Assembly (NCBI GenBank): GCA_035702805.1
Contig: DASSZN010000258.1
Span: 1-11,302, forward strand
Length of the DNA: 11,302 nt
Reading direction: 5' to 3'
DNA from: DASSZN01 sp035702805
Lineage (GTDB): Bacteria; Chloroflexota; Chloroflexia; Thermomicrobiales; Thermomicrobiaceae
The translations under genes were made by a program, and so were the position numbers. A model generated the notes under the pieces. That model saw only the letters and a program-made list of their open reading frames with translations. It was not told the origin of the DNA and searched no databases. This document shows positions 6,189 through 11,302 of the stretch, one piece after another (within the stretch, counting starts at the first letter, position 1; each line of letters starts with the position of its first letter).

Positions 6189-6572
6189 GTGAAACGCGAC
6201 GAGTACCAGCAGGACAGCGAGCAGAACACCGAGCGCGCGGCACAGGCCGGCGCACGGCGCTGGGACCCCGGCATCCGGGTATTCAATCCGGAGGAGATCA
6301 CGGTCGACGTACCGCCGGGAACGACGGTCGTCGATCGGGTCGGCGACGAGATTGGGACCGTGCGCGCCGTCTATACCCCGATCGGACTTGATGTTTTCAA
6401 CGCCGACCCCTACAACGCCTTCATCTACGTGGATCGCCCGGGGCTGGCCGCCGACCTGTTCATCCCGGCACGCTTCATCGGGCACGTCGGGAACGGCCAG
6501 GTCCGGATGACGATCACCAAGGGGGAGATGCGCGGGCTCGACTGGCAGAAACCCGACTGGATACGGGCCTGA
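6189..6572 (+). CDS. PRC-barrel/DUF2171-like small protein
   Basis: A 127-residue soluble protein with no signal peptide or membrane segment. After a polar Gln/Glu-rich N-terminus (1-25), residues about 43-112 read as one small beta-barrel: PPGTTVVDRVGDEIGTVRAV (42-61), a middle strand NAFIYVDRP (76-84), then ADLFIPARFIGHVGNGQVRMTI (88-109). The 'V-x-D-x-x-G-x-x-I-G-T-V ... F-I-P ... V' arrangement is that of PRC-barrel and DUF2171-type domains, which occur in ribosome-maturation factors and in many uncharacterised stress-linked proteins. The tail KPDWIRA is short and ends the gene. Start GTG 6189 with GAGG six bases upstream. It is alone on this strand, divergent from the enolase-superfamily operon and followed by a hairpin, so it is probably a single-gene unit with a structured leader. 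Family call is by pattern only. Confidence 0.75.
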   Translation: MKRDEYQQDSEQNTERAAQAGARRWDPGIRVFNPEEITVDVPPGTTVVDRVGDEIGTVRAVYTPIGLDVFNADPYNAFIYVDRPGLAADLFIPARFIGHVGNGQVRMTITKGEMRGLDWQKPDWIRA

Positions 6573-6899
6573 CGCGGGTCGGACCGCAACTGCGCTCCCG
6601 GGTCGCGAAACGTCGCGCGGCCGACCTCGGGCAAGGCCGAGGTCTGTCCTCCGGTTGCGGCGGGCACGCCGTTGCTGGTAGAAACAGGCTCCGGGGCCGA
6701 CTTCGCGCGAGCCGCAGTCTCCGCTCGTCGCGTCGCGCAACTGGTTCAGAGCCCGCGTAGCGTGGACGCGGCTCCCCGACAAAGACTGCCGGGCGGTTGC
6801 ACTCGCGCGGCGCGAAGTTCCGCTCAAAGATGCCGAAGACGACGGGCCCCGGTGTAGCGGGTACTAGCGGTGGCGCCGTCGGCGCAGGATCGGCCCCAA
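6573..6899. other. 327-bp gene-free stretch between the PRC-barrel and ligase-like genes
   Basis: No convincing coding frame: short ORFs here are Arg/Ala-rich and lack ribosome binding sites. It holds two hairpins, the perfect one at 6623-6644 and a bulged one with GAGCC-C-GCGT (6749-6758) pairing with ACGCGGCTC (6766-6774) around a 7-base loop. The second could be part of the leader of the ligase-like gene. No clear promoter was found; TACTAG near 6862 is the best -10-like patch and has no good -35. No tRNA fold was found. Confidence 0.4.
6623..6644 (+). terminator. candidate terminator hairpin after the PRC-barrel gene
   Basis: GACCTCGG (6623-6630) and CCGAGGTC (6637-6644) are perfect 8-bp arms with a 6-base loop, 51 bases after the stop codon at 6572. 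There is no run of T after it (TGTCCT follows), so it is not a classic intrinsic terminator; U-poor hairpins are common in high-GC bacteria. Confidence 0.45.
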
Positions 6900-8513
6900 A
6901 TGACCGTGGTCGGAATCGCCGTCTCACTTCTCCTGATCCTGGTCTACCTCTGGACGCTCGAGGGAATCTGGCGCGTTCCGTTTCGCGCGCTCGGCGTCCT
7001 GGTGGCAGGTTTGGCGATCCAGAGCGTCCTCATCATGCTCCTGCTACGGCTGCGAACCCCGCATCTCTTGCTCCGGATCATCCAGGAGTGGATGGTCGGG
7101 CTCTTCGTCGTTCTCGGGGCGCTCGCGCTGCGTCTGGCGTGGCGCGCGCTGCGCGGCCGTCGCCGCCCGGCGATCATCGCGTCCGACGTCATCGCGGGCG
7201 CCTTCACCGCGCTGATCCTGGTCTACGCGATCCTGCCTCGTGCCATCCTCCCCGGTCGCGGCAGTCCACGACAGACGCTCGGCTCCCTCGCGGTGCTGCT
7301 GCTCCTCCCCGGCCTGTACCTGTGCGGGCGTGTCTTTCGCACCGACCGGCGTGAGGACCTTCGCTGGGTTGCCCGGGCACTGCTCGCGACGGCCATGCTG
7401 GTCGGACTCCTCGGAGTCATCGAGCTGTGGTTCGTGCCGTCTCGCCTGTGGATTCACTGGGGAGTGGCCGGACTGGGCAACTGGCTCGACACGGCGTTCT
7501 CGGGTCCTGGCGGTCTTCCCGAGACATTCTTTCAGTCCATCGGGCCCGGGCTGGCGCTGCGTCGCCTCGTCTCGACCTTCCTGAACCCGACAGGGGTCGC
7601 CGTCACGGGCCTCCTGATTGCTCCACTCGCGGTGGCGGTACTGGGCCCCTGGCGGGTCGACGGTCTGGCCAAAGGCTTTCGCTGGGCGGCAGTGAGTCTG
7701 CTGGCACTCGGAGTCATCCTCAGCCTGTCGTGGCTCGTCGTGGCGGCGCTGGTGGTCGAGGCCGTGCTGCTGGCGGTACTCCTTCACCGGCGCGAGGTGG
7801 TGATCGCGGCCGGAGGGATCATCGTGGCCTCCCTGCTGGTGCTCTTCCTCTACCCGGCGCGTGGGCCCGTCGTGACCTCCACCCTCGCCGATGCTCGTCC
7901 ACCAGCCGGCTACACACTGGTCCGTGACCTGGCGCGGACGGCGGCCCGCCTTGGACTGCCCGGCACCCCGCGCGTCGCGCCGGAGAGCACGGCACCAACC
8001 AGCGCCCGACTGCCGGCTGCCGGCTCGACGGACGGGCTGCGCGCCGCAGGGTTGTCGCTTCGCGGTGACTTCGATGCCGCACTTGAGGGACTGTCGACCG
8101 CCTGGCGGCATCCACTCGGTATCGGGCTTCAGCCAATGCCATCCGGCGCCCAACTCTCGGCCGGCACCGGCAGCGGCGCGCTGTCCAACCTGGTCGACGA
8201 GGTCGGAATCCTCGGCGGTCTGCTCTTCCTCGCGTTCTACGGGCTCGCGGTGGCATCCGCCTTCCGGACCGTGCGGCGGACGCCGCGGGATCCGCTCGCG
8301 ACGGGCTTCGCCCTGATCACCTTCGTGGGCGGGCTCGCCCTGCTCCCGATCATGCTCTCGACCGACATCTGGAGCGTCACCGCCGCCACGGTCCTCTTCT
8401 GGTGGACCGCGGGCATGAACGCGGGCACCGCACCCGACGCCGTGAGCGCGACTCCTGCTCCCCTGCCGACATCGATCGCTGCCGCTGGCCCAGTCGACGC
8501 CGCGTGCCCCTAG
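6900..8513 (+). CDS. O-antigen ligase/polymerase-like polytopic membrane protein
   Basis: A 537-residue protein with about 11-12 membrane segments (among them 4-20, 27-49, 62-82, 91-111, 125-143, 155-178, 230-249, 298-318, 433-455 and 465-487). The layout is that of the Wzy_C (O-antigen ligase) superfamily: a 'S-T-F-L-N-P-T-G' element before a membrane helix (225-232), then a large extracytoplasmic loop (about 319-430) ending in the helix-preceding motif HPLGIGLQ (404-411) and ALSNLVDEVGILGG (427-440). Such proteins join or polymerise lipid-linked glycans at the outer face of the membrane. The residues used for transfer cannot be proved by eye. The C-terminal tail (508-537) is Ala/Pro/Thr-rich. 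ATG 6900 was chosen, with AGGA ten bases upstream; GTG 6870 in frame would add ten residues and has no ribosome binding site. It is convergent with the DUF4012 gene, which fits a surface-polysaccharide locus. Confidence 0.8.
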   Translation: MTVVGIAVSLLLILVYLWTLEGIWRVPFRALGVLVAGLAIQSVLIMLLLRLRTPHLLLRIIQEWMVGLFVVLGALALRLAWRALRGRRRPAIIASDVIAGAFTALILVYAILPRAILPGRGSPRQTLGSLAVLLLLPGLYLCGRVFRTDRREDLRWVARALLATAMLVGLLGVIELWFVPSRLWIHWGVAGLGNWLDTAFSGPGGLPETFFQSIGPGLALRRLVSTFLNPTGVAVTGLLIAPLAVAVLGPWRVDGLAKGFRWAAVSLLALGVILSLSWLVVAALVVEAVLLAVLLHRREVVIAAGGIIVASLLVLFLYPARGPVVTSTLADARPPAGYTLVRDLARTAARLGLPGTPRVAPESTAPTSARLPAAGSTDGLRAAGLSLRGDFDAALEGLSTAWRHPLGIGLQPMPSGAQLSAGTGSGALSNLVDEVGILGGLLFLAFYGLAVASAFRTVRRTPRDPLATGFALITFVGGLALLPIMLSTDIWSVTAATVLFWWTAGMNAGTAPDAVSATPAPLPTSIAAAGPVDAACP

Positions 8514-8539
8514 CGACGCTGGAGCGGCACCCTGAGGCC

Positions 8540-8554
8540 ACGGATGTCATCCGT
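8540..8554. terminator. small dyad between the convergent ligase-like and DUF4012 genes
   Basis: ACGGAT (8540-8545), GTC, ATCCGT (8549-8554): a 6-bp perfect dyad in the 53-bp gap between the two convergent stop codons (8513 and 8567). Its position suits a bidirectional terminator, but the stem is short, the loop is only three bases and there is no T run. Confidence 0.25.
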
Positions 8555-8566
8555 TCGGCGAGGCGG

Positions 8567-10501
8567 TCACGGGCAGAGCGTCTTTAGCTCCACGGTTCGG
8601 TCGGCCGTCAACGGCACGAGAGCCGGCACGCTGCAGCCCTGCTGCGCAACCGTCATCTGCACGGTGGCGACGCCGGGCTGACGACGCAGGAGCAGCACGT
8701 TCGTCTGTGGCATCGAGAAGACGACCGTGAGGGATCCGCTCTGCCCGGGCGCGAGCGGCATCCGGTAGGCTCCGCCGTTGGGCGCCTGCGGGTCGGGCTC
8801 GGCCGCCTGCGACCGTGTGACTACCCGGCTGCCGGTCGGCAGCACCAACTGGATCCACCAGTCCTGGAATCCCTCGTAGAAGTCGGTCCCCGGTCCGGTC
8901 CCGGTGTTCTTCAGGCGCAACGCGAGCGTCGCCTGAATGCGTCCGCCGGACGGGGCAGACAACGTCAGGGTCGTGTCGGGCTGCAGGTTGGTACTCGACT
9001 TGTCGGTGACCAGGTTCCCGTAGACGACAGCCAGGGTCGGCATGCCTGGGTCCGGCTCCAGCCGGCCACTCCAGCGCTGCTGGTCGAGCAACGACTCGAC
9101 TGCCGGGGTCGCCGAGTAGAACTGCACGTCCCGAGCGTTGGCCGCGGTAAACAGGCTCTTGCCCGCCGACAGCAACTCGCCGCGCGGTGAGATCTTCAGC
9201 CGGTCGATCAGCGCCTGGCCGATCGTGCTGAGCGCCTCCTTGTGCAGGTTGTACCCCTGCGATCCACCGATGATGCCCTCGATCTGCAGCCGGCGTGGGC
9301 GCTCGATCTCGGAGTAGACGTTGTCGGCCGTGATCAGGCGATCCTGGCCGTCGATGTTGACGTGCATCGGACCGGTGACCCGCAGCAGGTCTGAGACGAG
9401 CGACGGCTCGATCGCCACCACGCCGTTGATACTCGGCCAGTCCGTCTGCGCGTACATGCTCATGAACTGCCGCGCCGAGGTCGGGAAGTTGGCGAACCAC
9501 GTTGCATCCTGGATCAAGAACCCGTCCTGTGGGAAGTAGTGGGCGATGGGGTACGGCTCCGGGAGCTTCACGGTGCGCATGTGGACGTAGTCGTCGGAGA
9601 GATCGTGGACGTCAAAGAACTGGTAGCCGCGAATCTGCCCGCGATCGAAGGTGACGAGCGCCACCGTCCCCGGGAATCCGCCGGCCGGCCGTAGCTCGGC
9701 CCAGTTCTGGAACAGCAGCATGTAGCGAGTCGGGCCGTTCTCGCCCAGTGCCGCGCTGATGGCCGGCAGATCCTGGGCAAGCTGGTCGAGGTTGACCCGC
9801 GCGGTCAGTCGGTCGAACGTCGACAACTCGCTGGCGAACGTTCCCGGCAGCACGTTCGCGTCGATCGTGGCGCGCACGGCCCGCGCCCGATCGTAGTCGC
9901 GTACCATCGCCGTCACGTCGCCCGCGTGGGCGTGGAGCACGTCGAGCCAGGTCGGCCCGGACGGCGCCGTCTTGCTCATCGCGCCGGTCGCGTTGAACGC
10001 GGCGAACGCCGCCTCGCCGACGCGGACGCCGATTTGCCCGGCGGCCACGAGATCGCTCGCCATCACGAGCGTCCGCCGCGCCGCGATGTAGCGCGGGCCA
10101 ATCCATGGCACGTGCGGCACGACACCACCGAGCACCGGCGGCGCGAGCGTGCCGCTTAGCGTCTGAATGTTCGCCTGCAGCGCATCGAGCTGTGACGTTG
10201 CGGCCTGAAGGTCGGGGTCCCGAATGGTCGAGGGACTTCGATGGGAGAGCGCCTGTAGCGCGCTGATCTCCTGCCGGGCCGATCGATACGCGAGCCAGGT
10301 ATCGTAGCCACGGACGCCCAGCGCGATCGTCAGGATCAGCACGCATGCGCCCGCAACCGACCAACCGAGCATCCGCCAGCTTGGGTCCACCGCGGAGCGA
10401 GAACGAACGGGCGTCGCCCTCACGGACGGCGGGGGCGCGGGAGCCGGTGAATGCACCGCGAGCTTGGTGAGTCGGGAAGGGCGCCGCGACTCACCCGCCA
10501 T
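8567..10501 (-). CDS. DUF4012 membrane-anchored extracellular protein
   Basis: A 644-residue protein. A polar, Pro/Arg-rich cytoplasmic N-terminus (1-45) precedes one membrane segment (about 46-66, with VLILTIALGV), and the rest is extracytoplasmic. Residues about 68-120 form a helical stretch with many Gln and Leu. The DUF4012 core is clear: MLLFQNWAELRPAGGFPGTV (261-280), 'FDRGQIRGYQFFDVHDL' (285-301), DATWFANFPTSARQFMSMYA (332-351), and NGVVAIEPSLVSDLLRVTGP (359-378). The C-terminal part (about 500-640) is a beta-rich region like those of secreted proteins. DUF4012 proteins occur in polysaccharide-export and envelope loci of Chloroflexota and Actinobacteria; their molecular function is not established. 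The start is uncertain: ATG 10501 was chosen, GTG 10510 is in frame, and neither has a ribosome binding site. A leader ORF overlaps the start and may drive translation. Two cysteines, C623 and C643, near the C-terminus could form a disulfide. Confidence 0.85.
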   Translation of the reverse strand: MAGESRRPSRLTKLAVHSPAPAPPPSVRATPVRSRSAVDPSWRMLGWSVAGACVLILTIALGVRGYDTWLAYRSARQEISALQALSHRSPSTIRDPDLQAATSQLDALQANIQTLSGTLAPPVLGGVVPHVPWIGPRYIAARRTLVMASDLVAAGQIGVRVGEAAFAAFNATGAMSKTAPSGPTWLDVLHAHAGDVTAMVRDYDRARAVRATIDANVLPGTFASELSTFDRLTARVNLDQLAQDLPAISAALGENGPTRYMLLFQNWAELRPAGGFPGTVALVTFDRGQIRGYQFFDVHDLSDDYVHMRTVKLPEPYPIAHYFPQDGFLIQDATWFANFPTSARQFMSMYAQTDWPSINGVVAIEPSLVSDLLRVTGPMHVNIDGQDRLITADNVYSEIERPRRLQIEGIIGGSQGYNLHKEALSTIGQALIDRLKISPRGELLSAGKSLFTAANARDVQFYSATPAVESLLDQQRWSGRLEPDPGMPTLAVVYGNLVTDKSSTNLQPDTTLTLSAPSGGRIQATLALRLKNTGTGPGTDFYEGFQDWWIQLVLPTGSRVVTRSQAAEPDPQAPNGGAYRMPLAPGQSGSLTVVFSMPQTNVLLLRRQPGVATVQMTVAQQGCSVPALVPLTADRTVELKTLCP

Positions 10502-10559
10502 GGCGCGCACGCCAATTCGACACGCCGGGCGGGCCCAGGCTGGCCCAAGTCAGCGCCAC
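10491..10559 (-). CDS. possible 22-codon leader ORF overlapping the DUF4012 start
   Basis: GTG at 10559 opens 22 codons (V-A-L-T-W-A-S-L-G-P-P-G-V-S-N-W, then R-A-R-H-G-G) ending with TGA at 10491-10493, eight to ten bases inside the DUF4012 gene. It has the best ribosome binding site of the region: GAGGAGGAGGGG on the minus strand, with AGGAGG at 10569-10574, nine bases before the GTG. The DUF4012 frame itself has no such site and a stop at 10550-10552. So ribosomes may load here and reinitiate at ATG 10501. A stem, GGGCC (10542-10546 on the minus strand) with GGCCC (10531-10535), lies inside it. Alternatively a frameshift separates this ORF from the DUF4012 N-terminus. Confidence 0.35.
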   Translation of the reverse strand: MALTWASLGPPGVSNWRARHGG

Positions 10560-10681
10560 GCGCCGTCCCCTCCTCCTCAGCCGGTACAGCCATCGCGGAA
10601 CCGGGAAATCAAGTGAATACTGGTGTACGTTCCCGCTCGCCGCAATCCTACATCGGCGACCTCCCGGACGACGGCGGAACG
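10560..10681. promoter_or_regulatory. intergenic region between nadA and the DUF4012 leader
   Basis: 122 bp, probably holding the promoter of the DUF4012 gene. A notable AT-richer patch (about 10604-10622; on the minus strand GTATTCACTTGATTT) stands out from the GC-rich surroundings. TATTCA there could be a -10, with TTGCGG about 20 bases upstream as a poor -35. TTGATT with TGTACC is another weak pair. Neither is convincing. Confidence 0.3.
10569..10574 (-). promoter_or_regulatory. strong ribosome binding site upstream of the DUF4012 gene
   Basis: AGGAGG on the minus strand within a GAGGAGGAGGGG run (10567-10578). It serves GTG 10559 at nine bases and lies 68 bases before ATG 10501, too far to serve that start directly. 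Confidence 0.6.
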
Positions 10682-11302
10682 CTACCGACCGACGCTGATC
10701 ATCCGGTCGATCGCCACACGGGCCCGGCGAGCGACGTCCGGATCCACCACGATTGGGTAGACCAGATCGCGCAGTGACCGGTACACCTTCTCGAGGGTGA
10801 TCGACTTCATGTAGCCGCACACCGCGGACTCGCGGACCGCCACGAACTCCTTGCCCGGAGCCTGCCGATGCAGCCGGTGGAGCACGCCGGTCTCCGTAGC
10901 GACCAGGAACCTCCGCGCCTGCGCGCTCGCGGCGTAGCGAACCATGCCCTCGGTCGAGAGCACGCGAGTCCGCGCGGCGTCGAGCCGCCCCGACTGCAGG
11001 TCGAGCAGGCACTTGGAGCCGCAGGCACACTCCGGGTGGACCAGGAGTTCGGCATCGGGGTGGAGCGCCCGGGCACGGTCGACGTCGTCGGCGACGATGC
11101 CGCCGTGAACGTGGCACTCACCCAGCCAGAGGTGCATGTTGGTGCGCCCCGTCTCGCGTCGAACCCACTCGCCAAGGAACAAATCCGGCAGAAAGAGGAC
11201 CTCGCGGCCGGCAGGGATCGAGCGCACGACATCCACCGCGTTGGCGGAGGTGCAGCAGTAGTCGCTCTCCGCCTTCACTTCCGCGGACGTGTTCACGTAG
11301 GA
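10682..11302 (-). CDS. nadA: quinolinate synthase NadA, 5' end beyond the window
   Basis: 207 C-terminal residues are visible; the frame stays open to the right edge (TCC TAC GTG at the border), so perhaps 40% or more of the N-terminus is missing. NadA condenses iminoaspartate with dihydroxyacetone phosphate to quinolinate for NAD synthesis, using a [4Fe-4S] cluster held by three cysteines. Counted from the window edge, the ligands are C16 (in DYCCTSANAV; C17 is adjacent), C92 (VHPEC) and C162 (ESAVCGYMKSITLEK). Other NadA marks are NTSAEVKAESD (4-14), LSTEGMVRYA (115-124), and ATETGVLHRL (135-144). The extra cysteines after HPEC (C-x-C-x3-C pattern, HPECACGSKC) fit the Bacillus-type long NadA. 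The GTG at 11296 is not the start: residues before it are conserved. The stop is at 10682-10684. nadB and nadC are expected outside the window. Confidence 0.95.
   Translation of the reverse strand, partial: SYVNTSAEVKAESDYCCTSANAVDVVRSIPAGREVLFLPDLFLGEWVRRETGRTNMHLWLGECHVHGGIVADDVDRARALHPDAELLVHPECACGSKCLLDLQSGRLDAARTRVLSTEGMVRYAASAQARRFLVATETGVLHRLHRQAPGKEFVAVRESAVCGYMKSITLEKVYRSLRDLVYPIVVDPDVARRARVAIDRMISVGR

Noticed and set aside
6735..6775. Possible tRNA T-arm (GGTTCAGAGCC)
   Set aside because: No flanking T-stem pairs, and no acceptor, anticodon or D arm could be built.
7044..8153. Minus-strand ORF (369 residues) inside the ligase-like gene
   Set aside because: It is Gln/Arg/Asp-rich, with no domain. 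The plus strand shows membrane helices and Wzy_C-like motifs.
11294..11296. GTG 11296 as the start of a short NadA
   Set aside because: The frame stays open to the window edge and conserved NadA residues lie directly around this codon, so the gene is cut by the window, not truncated.
1..11302. CRISPR arrays, insertion sequences, toxin-antitoxin pairs or phage genes
   Set aside because: No regularly spaced repeats, transposase motifs, terminal inverted repeats or such proteins were seen on either strand.

Overview
High-GC (roughly two-thirds G+C) bacterial DNA, tightly packed, with many GTG and TTG starts. The gene set (a YdiJ-like FAD/Fe-S oxidase, a PPC/DUF296 protein, a VKOR, a PRC-barrel-like protein, a DUF4012 protein with an O-antigen-ligase-like neighbour, and nadA) suggests a free-living environmental bacterium. 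Chloroflexota of the Thermomicrobia/Sphaerobacter kind is my best guess, but this is an impression from gene content and base composition, not a proof. There is no mobile element, CRISPR array, rRNA or tRNA.

Region 1 (about 24-5922, minus strand) is one compact six-gene unit, read from right to left. It comprises a mandelate racemase/muconate-lactonizing (enolase superfamily) enzyme, a 1025-residue FAD plus Fe-S plus CCG-domain 2-hydroxyacid dehydrogenase of the YdiJ type, a PPC (DUF296) protein, a VKOR-family membrane protein, an SPW-repeat membrane protein and a small single-span membrane protein. The first four genes are separated by 30 bp, a 4-bp stop/start overlap and 7 bp, so co-transcription is likely. 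A sensible reading is sugar-acid or hydroxyacid breakdown: the enolase-superfamily enzyme acts on an acid sugar, and the flavoprotein oxidises a 2-hydroxyacid and passes electrons through Fe-S centres, possibly at the membrane. The role of the PPC and membrane genes in this is unknown.

Region 2 (5923-6188) is a divergent control region with several dyads, including a perfect 10-bp inverted repeat. To its right, on the plus strand, are a small PRC-barrel-like gene (6189-6572), a 327-bp gene-free stretch with a good hairpin, and a polytopic O-antigen ligase/polymerase-like protein (6900-8513).

Region 3 (8567-10501, minus) is a DUF4012 membrane-anchored protein convergent with the ligase-like gene; both families are typical of surface-polysaccharide loci. 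A 22-codon leader ORF with a strong ribosome binding site overlaps its start. Region 4 (10682 to the right edge, minus) is the 3' two-thirds or less of nadA (quinolinate synthase), cut by the window end.

Nothing here is an obviously new defence or mobile system. The points most worth following are the VKOR that has lost its loop cysteines, the unusual operon composition, the C-terminal hydrophobic tail on the YdiJ-like protein, the structured leader before the PRC-barrel gene and the leader ORF before the DUF4012 gene.
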